In this document: positions 1-5,573 of the stretch, one piece after another
Layout of the letters: every line of letters begins with the position of its first letter
How positions within the stretch are numbered: the first letter of the stretch is position 1
Origin: Deltaproteobacteria bacterium
Lineage (GTDB): Bacteria; Desulfobacterota; Desulfobaccia; Desulfobaccales; 0-14-0-80-60-11
Assembly (NCBI GenBank): GCA_021817645.1
Contig: JAKAGH010000141.1
Span: 1 to 8,010, forward strand
Reading direction: 5' to 3'
Length of the DNA: 8,010 nucleotides
The notes under the pieces: generated by a model
Database searches by the model: none
Seen by the model: the letters and a program-made list of their open reading frames with translations, nothing else
Told to the model about the DNA's origin: nothing
Translations under genes and position numbers: made by a program

Positions 1-1
1 G

Positions 2-343
2 GAAAAGATCTTTGACTGGTTCATCGGCCACTTTAAAAAAATGGACTATACCTGCGGCTGCCCCATCGGCAACCTCTCCCAGGAAATGGGCGACCTCAGC
101 CCGGCCTTCCGCAGCAAATTGAAGGAATCCATTGACATGATGGTGGGGGTGGTGGCGAGATTGCTGCAAGAGGGTAAAGACGCGGGGAAGGTTCCTCCGG
201 GCCTGGACCTTGAGGAAACTGCCAATTTTATCGTCTCCGGCTGGCACGGGGCCTTGATCCGCATGAAAATCGTCAAGGCGGCGGAGCCTCTGGAAAACCA
301 CAAACGCTTCATCTTCCAGACCCTGTTGAGGCAGGGGGAATAA
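2..343 (+). CDS. TetR/AcrR-family transcriptional regulator, C-terminal part (5' end outside window)
   Basis: This is the ligand-binding/dimerisation half of a TetR-type repressor. The reading frame is open from base 2 and gives 113 visible residues ending at a TAA. The ATG at base 41 is internal, because coding sequence continues upstream of it (EKIFDWFIGHFKK before MDYTCGC). The stretch CGCPIGNLSQEM is typical of the C-terminal domain of TetR proteins related to NemR, AcuR and YxaF/QdoR. A second family-like feature is the late helix with NFIVSGWHGALIRMK. The N-terminal helix-turn-helix would lie to the left of the window. The Cys residues in CGC could be sensor residues as in electrophile-responding relatives, but that is inference. 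The downstream spacer carries ACCGGT palindromes, so the protein probably represses the CMD gene at 688, and perhaps itself. Family is fairly certain; ligand is unknown. Confidence 0.85.
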   Translation, partial: EKIFDWFIGHFKKMDYTCGCPIGNLSQEMGDLSPAFRSKLKESIDMMVGVVARLLQEGKDAGKVPPGLDLEETANFIVSGWHGALIRMKIVKAAEPLENHKRFIFQTLLRQGE

Positions 344-436
344 GCGAAAATTTTATATAACTTATTCCAAATATCTGCCTTAAAACTGTGAATCTGGGTT
401 TTGACCAACAAGAGGTTAGAAACGAGGTTTTTCAAG

Positions 437-522
437 CCCCCCTTTCCTAAAAGGGGATTTAGGGGGAATTATCGGGCTCTTACTTAATCCCCCCCTGCCC
501 CCCTTGAGAAAAGGGGGGGAAT
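437..522. repeat. Inverted pair of C-rich/G-rich intergenic repeats
   Basis: Two copies of a short element lie head to head. Copy A (437-470) reads C6-TTT, a short AT spacer, then AGGGGATTTAGGGGG. Copy B (487-522) read on the minus strand gives C7-TTTT, CTCAA and two G-runs in the same order. Each copy can fold on itself (CCCCTTT against AAAGGGG-type arms) and the two can pair with each other. Elements of the same style occur at 1471-1549. They are probably dispersed, non-coding repeats. They might also end transcription of the TetR gene, but there is no clear U-tract after a single stem. Confidence 0.7.
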
Positions 523-548
523 GATAAACTCCAGGAGATAAACATTGT

Positions 549-608
549 GACTGGTCCAAAACTATTAAAAAACCGGTTTTGCTGGGAGTTAAATAATAGA
601 CCGGTCTA
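549..608. promoter_or_regulatory. Likely TetR operator cluster (three ACYGGT cores)
   Basis: A perfect 12-base palindrome TAGACCGGTCTA occupies 597-608. Its arms extend further with a single mismatch (593-612). A second perfect palindrome, AAAACCGGTTTT, lies at 569-580, and a weaker GACTGGTC at 549-556. The cores are centred 22 and 28 bases apart. From memory, GACC..GGTC palindromes are the kind of site bound by NemR and LmrA/QdoR, which are relatives of the TetR protein encoded just upstream. A -10-like TAATAT (607-612) overlaps the end of the best palindrome, so binding would be expected to block transcription of the gene at 688. I see no convincing -35 box at the right distance. Confidence 0.6.
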
Positions 609-633
609 ATATTTTATTGGCAAAGCGCTTCAA

Positions 634-650
634 CCTGCGGCAGCCGCAGG
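634..650 (+). promoter_or_regulatory. GC-rich hairpin in the 5' leader of the CMD gene
   Basis: CCTGCGGC and GCCGCAGG are perfect 8-base inverted arms separated by one base. In RNA this would fold as a 6-base GC-rich stem with a 5-base loop. It lies between the putative operators and the Shine-Dalgarno sequence, 23 bases upstream of the SD. It may affect message stability or translation. It could also be chance in GC-rich DNA. Confidence 0.35.
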
Positions 651-687
651 CGATTTCTAATCCCCACACTCCCAAGGAGGAGAACAG

Positions 688-1206
688 ATGTTTATCCTGA
701 ATCATGTGAAACCTGAGGCAGCGACCGGAAAAGTGGCGGAGGCCTACGCCGTATTCCCTGCGGCAATACCGGTGCCCGAGCCCATGCTGATGATGAGCGC
801 CAGCCCGGATCTGGCCCATCTCCAAAGCAACATTATCCGCTATTTCCATAGCCAGAAAGGGTTGGATCTGGGGCTGTTGGCCACCATCCGTTATTTGGTG
901 GCCACGGAATTCGATTATCCCTATTGCCAAAATTTCAACGCCGGCCTCTTAGAGAAGGCCGGGGGCATGTCCCGGGCCGATCTGGAAAATCTCAAGGCCC
1001 ATCCGGAAAAAGCCCCCCTGGAAGAATCCCAGAGGGAGCTGCTGCTTTTCGTCCTCAAGGCCCTCAAAACTCCGGAAAAGGTGGATAAAGCGGATGTGGC
1101 TAAACTGCATGATCTGGGCTGGACTGACCAGAATATCTTTGACGCGGTTTATCACGGCGCGTCCATGGTGGCCCTGAGCCTCATGTTCAAGGCCTTTGTG
1201 AAATAG
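688..1206 (+). CDS. Carboxymuconolactone decarboxylase / AhpD-like family protein, atypical active site
   Basis: The 172-residue, all-helical protein has the layout of the CMD/AhpD fold: an N-terminal GKVAEAYAVFP segment, the core helix pair around residues 60-92 (RYLVATEFDYPYCQNFNAGLL) and a C-terminal helical hairpin (FDAVYHGASMVALS). Typical AhpD-like peroxidases have a CxxC pair plus a nearby His. Here Cys80 is present, the second Cys position is Phe83, and Asn84 follows; Glu74 is kept upstream. A normal disulfide peroxidase cycle is therefore unlikely, and the protein may be a single-Cys or non-redox member. The start is well supported: AAGGAGG at 674-680 sits 7 bases before the ATG. It probably forms a regulated unit with the upstream TetR gene through the operators at 549-608. 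The exact reaction is unknown. Confidence 0.8.
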   Translation: MFILNHVKPEAATGKVAEAYAVFPAAIPVPEPMLMMSASPDLAHLQSNIIRYFHSQKGLDLGLLATIRYLVATEFDYPYCQNFNAGLLEKAGGMSRADLENLKAHPEKAPLEESQRELLLFVLKALKTPEKVDKADVAKLHDLGWTDQNIFDAVYHGASMVALSLMFKAFVK

Positions 1207-1219
1207 ACGCCGGGGAAAA

Positions 1220-1290
1220 CAATTTTTGGAAGACGCGGAACCTAACGGTATGTTCTAGTATACCGTCCCAGGAATATCTTCCAAAAGTTG
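1220..1290. repeat. Long imperfect hairpin after the CMD gene
   Basis: An inverted repeat with a 14-base outer arm (1220-1233 against 1277-1290, one G-U type pair) encloses a 3-base pair step (CCT 1241-1243 / AGG 1270-1272) and a 7-base inner stem (ACGGTAT 1245-1251 / ATACCGT 1260-1266) with an 8-base loop. It starts 14 bases after the stop codon at 1206. It has no trailing U-tract on either strand, so it is not a classic intrinsic terminator. It may protect the 3' end of the message, act as a bidirectional end point between convergent genes, or be a small mobile-derived palindrome. Confidence 0.6.
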
Positions 1291-1303
1291 CATGGTCTTT
1301 ACT

Positions 1304-1416
1304 CCCTCCCCCTTGAGGGGGGAGGGTTGGGGTGGGGGTGGCGTCTTGTTGGCTGATTACAGCTGCTTCCCAAGTCGCCCCCCTCACCCTAACCCTCTCC
1401 CCCGAGGGGAGAAGGG
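1304..1416. repeat. Inverted pair of G-rich repeats with quadruplex potential
   Basis: Copy 1 (1304-1338) and copy 2 (1378-1416) are the same element in opposite orientation. The shared pattern is CCCTCACCCTAACCCTCTCC followed by a GAGGGG segment. Copy 1 carries four G-runs on the plus strand (1317-1322, 1324-1326, 1329-1332, 1334-1338). Copy 2 carries four on the minus strand (1378-1383, 1387-1389, 1393-1395, 1399-1403). The two are separated by about 39 bases of unrelated sequence. Elements of this look are widespread intergenic repeats in several bacterial lineages. No coding role is supported. Confidence 0.7.
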
Positions 1417-1470
1417 AATCATATGAAACAAATCAATATTACCATGACATTTAAAACCGGCGATTCTTCC

Positions 1471-1549
1471 CCCACTTTGAAAAAGGGGGGGAAGAGGGGA
1501 TTTTAATTGACTCCCCAAAATTCCCCTATGTCCCCCTTTTTCAAAGGGT
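1471..1549. repeat. Inverted repeat pair with 15-base perfect arms
   Basis: CTTTGAAAAAGGGGG at 1475-1489 is matched exactly by CCCCCTTTTTCAAAG at 1532-1546. The interior holds further near-complementary G/C and A/T runs (AGGGGATTTT against AAAATTCCCCT). The whole 79 bases can form one long cruciform. It belongs to the same style as the pair at 437-522. It lies about 75 bases past the stop of larC, between convergent genes, and could help end minus-strand transcripts, though no standard terminator is visible. The rest of 1207-1622 shows no gene. Confidence 0.65.
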
Positions 1550-1622
1550 GACTTTAATACCCTGCGATCTCAGGTTTTCACCAGAAGCAAGGCCATAATG
1601 TTGGCAAAGTCCCACGCTATCC

Positions 1623-2801
1623 TCAATTCTTGGGGAGCAAACGGTAGACTTCGATCAGCGGCAGGCCGTGTTGCTCCGCCATCTGGCGGCAGGCCTCGTA
1701 TTCCGGCAGCACCCGGCGGTGGCCGCCGTATTCCATGACCTTGACCTGCAGCGGCCCGTAGGTGGTGTTGATGGTCTCCTGCCAGCGCCGGGCCGCGACC
1801 CGCTCCACCTCCAGCACCCGCACCCCCAGGGTGGTGGAATCCAGGAAGAGCCGCTCCAGCACACCTTCCCGGGCCGCGGGCGGGGCGATGACCGTGAGGC
1901 GCACGCCGGGCCGGTTCTTTTTCATTTGAATGGAACTCAAGGCCACGTCCAGGGCCCCCGCGGCGAAGAGCCCGGCCATCAAAGGCTCGTACAACTCCGG
2001 GTTCATATCGTCGATGTGGGTCTCCAGGACCAGAACTTTTTCCCTAACACCCTGCCCCGCAGCTAGGGGCCGGCCCAGGTAGACCCGCAGCAGATTGGGG
2101 TGGCCGGGGAGATCCCGGCTGCCCGCGCCGTAGCCCACCTGCTCCAGGTGCAGGGGCGGGCAGGGGTCGGACTGCGCGTCCAGGGCCTTGAGGATGGCCG
2201 CGCCGGTGGGGGTTACCAGTTCTCCCGGGAGATCGGTGCCGTAAACGGACAGGCCCTTCAATAGCTCCAGGGCCGCGGGCGCGGGGTTGGGCAGGCGCCC
2301 GTGGGCCGCGGCAATCATCCCCCACCCCAAGGGCAGGGGGCTGCAATAAACCTTGGTGACCCCCAGCTTTTCACAGCTGTAAGCCACGCCCACGATATCC
2401 GCCAGCGTGTCCACGGCGCCCAGTTCATGGAAGTGCACTTTTTCCAGGGGCTGGCCGTGGATGCGGGCCTCCACCTCCCCCAGGAGGCGGAACATTTGCA
2501 GACTGAGCTCCTGCACCCGGGGGCTCAACGCGGCCCGGGAGATGAGGGCCTGGATGTCCCGGTAAGAACGGTGCGCAGGGGAAGCAGGGCTGTGAAATTC
2601 CACCTGGATCCCGGTGAGGTGCTCTTTAGTGACCCGGCGGGCCCTCACTTTCACCTCTCCCAGGCCCAGCAGATGCAGAACCTGCTCCAGGTCAGAGACT
2701 TGCAGACCCAGGTCTATTAAAGCCCCCAGGGTCATATCGCCGCTGATGCCGGAGAAACAGTCGAAGAAGGCCCAGCGTTCAGACGGGTTCGTAGTCGACA
2801 A
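1623..2801 (-). CDS. larC: Nickel-pincer cofactor biosynthesis protein LarC (DUF111)
   Basis: LarC is the CTP-dependent enzyme that inserts nickel into the pyridinium dithiocarboxylate nucleotide made by LarB and LarE, giving the cofactor of lactate racemase and related LarA enzymes. The 392-residue protein has the family signatures in order: DCFSGISGDMTLGALIDLG (14-32), HFHELGAVD (123-131), HGRLPNPAPA (167-176), ELVTPTGAA (194-202), THIDDMNPELYEPLM (261-275), MKKNRPG (293-299) and a C-terminal LPEYEACRQMA. The start is TTG, supported by AAGGAGGTG 9 bases upstream; no ATG precedes the conserved N-terminus. The start overlaps the end of the upstream CorC gene by 23 bases, suggesting translational coupling. 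In Lactiplantibacillus larC is split and joined by a programmed frameshift; here it is one uninterrupted frame. LarA, LarB and LarE are not in the window. Confidence 0.95.
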   Translation of the reverse strand: MSTTNPSERWAFFDCFSGISGDMTLGALIDLGLQVSDLEQVLHLLGLGEVKVRARRVTKEHLTGIQVEFHSPASPAHRSYRDIQALISRAALSPRVQELSLQMFRLLGEVEARIHGQPLEKVHFHELGAVDTLADIVGVAYSCEKLGVTKVYCSPLPLGWGMIAAAHGRLPNPAPAALELLKGLSVYGTDLPGELVTPTGAAILKALDAQSDPCPPLHLEQVGYGAGSRDLPGHPNLLRVYLGRPLAAGQGVREKVLVLETHIDDMNPELYEPLMAGLFAAGALDVALSSIQMKKNRPGVRLTVIAPPAAREGVLERLFLDSTTLGVRVLEVERVAARRWQETINTTYGPLQVKVMEYGGHRRVLPEYEACRQMAEQHGLPLIEVYRLLPKN

Positions 2802-4014
2802 AGGCTTCCACCTCCTTCAGGGTCCGGGACTCGGCCTGGCGCACGATGAACCGGATGTTGCGGTATTTCATGTGCTCCCCGGGCCGGGGCAGGTCGCCCA
2901 ACTGGAAGATGAGAAAACCGGCCAGGGTCTCGTAATCGCCGGGCGGCAGGTCCAGATGCAGGGCTTCATTCAAGGCCCCGATCTCCATGCGGGCGTTGAT
3001 CAGGTAGTGGCCCTCTCCCAGTTTTTTGTAGGGAGTGACCTCCTGATCGAATTCATCGGCGATTTCCCCCACGATTTCTTCCAGGAGGTCTTCCAGGGTG
3101 ACGATGCCCACCGCGCCGCCGTATTCATCCACCACTGCGGCCAGGTGGGTGCCGGAGCGCTGCATTTCGGTGAGGAGGCGGTCGATTTTTTTGATCTCGG
3201 GCACATAGAGCAGGGGCCGGATAAAGGGCTTGATGGGTTGGGACCAATGATCTTCCCCCAGGAGGTCGAAACTGTGGAGGACGCCGCTGAGATTATCGAT
3301 GCGCCGGTGATATACCGGGAACCTGGCAAAAGGCGCGGCCCGGAATTCATCCAGGGCCTGGCCCACGGTCAGGGTGTCCGGCACCGCCGCCACCCTGACT
3401 AAGGGGACCATCACTTCCTTCACCGTGCGCAGGCTGAATTGCAGGATGCGGTGGATGATGAGCCGCTCCTGTTTTTCCAGATCCACCTCCGGGCCGCTCT
3501 TTTGCACCACCAGGCGCAGGTCCTCCCGGGTAATGAAGGGCAGTTGGCTGGTGCGGCGCGCGCCGGTGAGAAAAAGCACGCTCCGGCTCACCAGGGCGAA
3601 GATGAAGGTGAAGGGATAAAAGACCCAGGAGATGGCCCACAACACCGGTCCCAGGCGCAGGACCAGGGCGGTGGCTTGCTGGCGGCCGATGGATTTGGGG
3701 GTGATTTCCCCCAGAATCAGAAGCAGTGGGGGCAGCAGCAACATGGCGGCCACTTCGCCGGTAGCCCCCCATTTCTGCAGCAACAGCGCGGTGACCAACA
3801 CCGTGTTGGCCATGGCCGCCATATAGGCCCCCACCAGGGTGGTGGCCAGGAAATATTCAGGCTTGGCCAGGAGTTTCAGGGCGATCCTGGCCCCCCGGTG
3901 ACCATCTTCCGCCATAAATTGCAAACGCCGGCGGTTCGCGGAAACCAGCGCGATTTCCGAGGCGGCGAAAAAGCCTTCCAGCAGAAGCAAGGGGATGAGG
4001 ATCAGGGTAATTAT
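2779..4014 (-). CDS. CNNM/CBS/CorC-HlyC domain membrane protein (cation efflux type), copy 1
   Basis: Likely inner-membrane transporter or regulator for divalent cations such as Mg or Co. Counting from the internal TTG at 3990, the protein has 403 residues: a CNNM (DUF21) membrane domain (about 1-145) with GFFAASEIALVSANRRRL and the GEITPKS motif (94-100), a CBS pair (about 190-310) with VVDEYGG (286-292) and EDLLEEIVGEI (300-310), and a CorC/HlyC domain to the end. The start is unusual. TTG at 3990 has no Shine-Dalgarno and would remove half of the first membrane helix. The frame stays open upstream to a TAA at 4030-4032, adding hydrophobic IITLILIP, but contains no ATG, GTG or TTG. GGGAG at 4022-4026 lies 7 bases before ATA (4012-4014) and 10 before ATT (4009-4011). 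The upper coordinate is therefore a guess. Its last 23 bases overlap larC. Confidence 0.88.
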   Translation of the reverse strand: MITLILIPLLLLEGFFAASEIALVSANRRRLQFMAEDGHRGARIALKLLAKPEYFLATTLVGAYMAAMANTVLVTALLLQKWGATGEVAAMLLLPPLLLILGEITPKSIGRQQATALVLRLGPVLWAISWVFYPFTFIFALVSRSVLFLTGARRTSQLPFITREDLRLVVQKSGPEVDLEKQERLIIHRILQFSLRTVKEVMVPLVRVAAVPDTLTVGQALDEFRAAPFARFPVYHRRIDNLSGVLHSFDLLGEDHWSQPIKPFIRPLLYVPEIKKIDRLLTEMQRSGTHLAAVVDEYGGAVGIVTLEDLLEEIVGEIADEFDQEVTPYKKLGEGHYLINARMEIGALNEALHLDLPPGDYETLAGFLIFQLGDLPRPGEHMKYRNIRFIVRQAESRTLKEVEAFVDYEPV

Positions 4015-4034
4015 GTTCCGACTCCCAATTTAAA

Positions 4035-4069
4035 AGTGATCAGTGATCAGTGATCAGTGGTCAGTGGTC
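4035..4069. repeat. Tandem heptamer array, five AGTGRTC units
   Basis: Three AGTGATC units (4035-4055) are followed by two AGTGGTC units (4056-4069). The array contains overlapping TGATCA palindromes and lies 20 bases upstream of the probable start of the first CorC-type gene, read on the minus strand. Short AGTGATC-type arrays are known as strand-slippage-prone intergenic repeats in several bacteria. Copy number could vary between strains and alter the leader of the downstream gene. Confidence 0.75.
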
Positions 4070-4092
4070 AGGCTTCGGTTTCTTGTTTTTTT

Positions 4093-4180
4093 CTCGTTCC
4101 CAAGCTTGGCTTGGGAACGCCTTGCCAGCCAAGCTAAGCTTGGCGTCCATTTCCGTTCCCAAGGACAACTTGGGAACGAG
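4093..4180. repeat. Compound palindromic element (three nested hairpins)
   Basis: Hairpin 1: CGTTCCCAAG (4095-4104) with CTTGGGAACG (4110-4119). Hairpin 2: GCCAAGCT (4128-4135) with AGCTTGGC (4137-4144). Hairpin 3: CGTTCCCAAG (4154-4163) with CTTGGGAACG (4169-4178). The outermost CTCGTTCCCAAG (4093-4104) and CTTGGGAACGAG (4169-4180) are also exact inverted copies, so the whole 88 bases can refold as one large stem. It sits between the two CorC-type genes and has no coding potential. It may attenuate read-through or be a non-autonomous mobile repeat. Confidence 0.75.
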
Positions 4181-4201
4181 GTGGTGAAAATCCTTCATCT
4201 T

Positions 4202-4237
4202 TAAAAGCTGATAGCTGACCGCTGAAAGCTGACCGCT
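4202..4237. repeat. AGCTGA-type direct repeats abutting a stop codon
   Basis: AGCTGACCGCT occurs at 4213-4223 and again at 4227-4237, preceded by the shorter AGCTGATAGCTGA. The second copy runs into the TAG stop (4236-4238) of the CorC-type gene on the minus strand, so repeat sequence appears to supply part of its stop codon. Non-coding otherwise. Confidence 0.6.
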
Positions 4238-5495
4238 ATTGCTTCTCTTTCCACACCCGCAGCTCCAAAATGCGCGTGCCTTTTTTGCGCAGCACCTGGA
4301 AGGTGAGCCCCTCGTAAGTGATGCTGTCCCCTTCCCGGGGCAGTTCCCCGAAGAGATTGAGGACCAAGCCGCCGATGGTGTCGAATTCCTCCGCCGGGAA
4401 GTTCAGCCCCAAGGCCTCATTGAAATCCGCCAGCGGCAGGTGGGCTTGCATCCGGAAAACGCCGGAAGCTTCCTCATGCCAGGGTTTTTCTTCCACCTTG
4501 AATTCCTGGGGAATTTCCCCGCACAGTTCCTCCAGCAAGTCCTCCACGCTGAGCAGGCCCACCAGGGTGCCATATTCATCCACCACCAGACAGAGGCGCA
4601 GGTGCCGGCTCTGGAGTTCGGACAACAGATCAAAGGCCTTTTTGTTCTCCGGCACATAAAAGGGCGGCCGGAGCAGGTTGCGGAGAAAATCGTCCTCCAG
4701 CATCTGGTCGGAGCTGAGGTGCAGGAGGTCCTTGGCGTGGAGGATCCCCAAGATATTGTCTGCTTCATCCTGATAGACCGGAATCCGGGAGAAACGGGAA
4801 CGTTTGACGGCCTGGATCAGTTCCTGGGGCGGCAGGCCCAAGGGCAAAGAAAAGATATCGGGCCGGGGCACCATGATCTGCCCCACCCGCAATTCCCCAA
4901 AAACCATAAGGTTCTGGATAAAGTCCCGCTCCAATGCGGCGATCATGCCGGTGCGGTGGCTTTCTTCCACCATGCGCACGAAATCTTCCTGGTGCAGAGC
5001 CGGGACCGGCAGATCGGTGCGGAAGCCCAGGGTAGCCAGAATGCCCCGGCTGAATTGGAGGAGCACCACCCGCAATGGAGTCAGTAGAAAGATGGCCGGG
5101 CGCACCAGGGGAGCCAGGACTTGGGCCAGCCGGGAGGGGTAGGCCAGGGCCAGGGACTTGGGAATGAGCTCTCCCAGGAGAAGAAACAGAGGAGCGATGA
5201 CCCACAGGGCCACCCACTTGCCTTTTTCGCCCCAGAGGCTGATGCTCAAGAAGGTGGCCAGGACCGAGGACAGGATACCCACTGTCTCCACGCCCAGGAG
5301 CACGGTGATCAACAAGCGGCGAGGCCGCGAGAGGAGGGATTCCACCAGTTCCCCCCGGGCCCGCTGTTTTTCTTTCAGGCGCAAGCGCTCCAAAGGGGTC
5401 AGGGCGAACAGCGAGGTCTCCGTGGCGGCAAAGAGGCCGCAGAGGAGGGCCAGTCCAAACAAGATCAGCCAGCGGGAGAGATTTTCGATTGCCAT
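4236..5495 (-). CDS. CNNM/CBS/CorC-HlyC domain membrane protein (cation efflux type), copy 2
   Basis: A second member of the same family, 419 residues. It has a CNNM/DUF21 membrane domain (about 1-150) with LFAATETSLFALTPLERLRL (21-40) and GELIPKSLA (108-116), then the MVPRPDIFSLP junction and a CBS pair with FSRIPVYQDE, VVDEYG (304-309) and SVEDLLEELCGEIP (316-329), and a C-terminal CorC/HlyC domain ending FDTIGGLVLNLFGELPREGD and beyond. It is clearly a diverged paralog of the downstream copy, not a recent duplicate. I chose the ATG at 5493-5495, which puts a membrane helix right at the N-terminus as usual. An upstream in-frame TTG (5535-5537) would add 14 polar residues. Neither has a good Shine-Dalgarno. 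The stop lies inside an intergenic repeat. Expected role is divalent cation export or homeostasis; substrate is not deducible. Confidence 0.9.
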   Translation of the reverse strand: MAIENLSRWLILFGLALLCGLFAATETSLFALTPLERLRLKEKQRARGELVESLLSRPRRLLITVLLGVETVGILSSVLATFLSISLWGEKGKWVALWVIAPLFLLLGELIPKSLALAYPSRLAQVLAPLVRPAIFLLTPLRVVLLQFSRGILATLGFRTDLPVPALHQEDFVRMVEESHRTGMIAALERDFIQNLMVFGELRVGQIMVPRPDIFSLPLGLPPQELIQAVKRSRFSRIPVYQDEADNILGILHAKDLLHLSSDQMLEDDFLRNLLRPPFYVPENKKAFDLLSELQSRHLRLCLVVDEYGTLVGLLSVEDLLEELCGEIPQEFKVEEKPWHEEASGVFRMQAHLPLADFNEALGLNFPAEEFDTIGGLVLNLFGELPREGDSITYEGLTFQVLRKKGTRILELRVWKEKQ

Positions 5496-5520
5496 CAGCG
5501 TCAGGCAGGCTTTAACATCG

Positions 5521-5547
5521 ATCTTACCATAGACCAAGCGTTTTCAA
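5521..5547 (-). promoter_or_regulatory. Weak sigma70-like promoter candidate before the CorC copy 2 gene
   Basis: On the minus strand TTGAAA (5542-5547) is followed after 15 bases by TAAGAT (5521-5526), about 26 bases before the ATG at 5495. The spacer is shorter than the ideal 17. It would give the CorC genes their own start within the 78-base gap after the CMD gene. It is only a sequence resemblance. Confidence 0.25.
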
Positions 5548-5573
5548 AGGCGACGGGCATCCCCGGCCACGGA

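Noticed and set aside
46..435. 129-codon open frame on the minus strand opposite the TetR gene
   Set aside because: It is antisense to a clearly conserved TetR C-terminus and extends into repeat sequence; its protein shows no family features.
1220..1290. Insertion-sequence remnant with terminal inverted repeats
   Set aside because: The 14-base arms could be terminal repeats, but there is no flanking target duplication and no room for a transposase; left as an unexplained hairpin.
1187..1387. Open frame of 66 codons on the minus strand in the intergenic region
   Set aside because: It runs through the G-rich repeat (giving a TPTLPPQGGG-like segment), overlaps the CMD gene end and has no recognisable domain or good ribosome site.
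1475..1546. Intrinsic terminator for larC
   Set aside because: The inverted arms are strong, but they enclose a 42-base interior and are not followed by a U-tract on the minus strand; kept only as a repeat.
2301..3402. Long plus-strand open frames opposite larC and the CorC gene
   Set aside because: These are GC-rich antisense frames of well-identified genes, with compositionally odd proteins rich in Gly, His and Gln.
4035..4069. Short regular repeats resembling a CRISPR array
   Set aside because: The units are 7 bases, directly tandem, with no spacers; this is a simple heptamer array.
5496..5537. TTG at 5537 as start of CorC copy 2
   Set aside because: The added 14 residues are polar and not expected before the first membrane helix, and there is no Shine-Dalgarno before the TTG.
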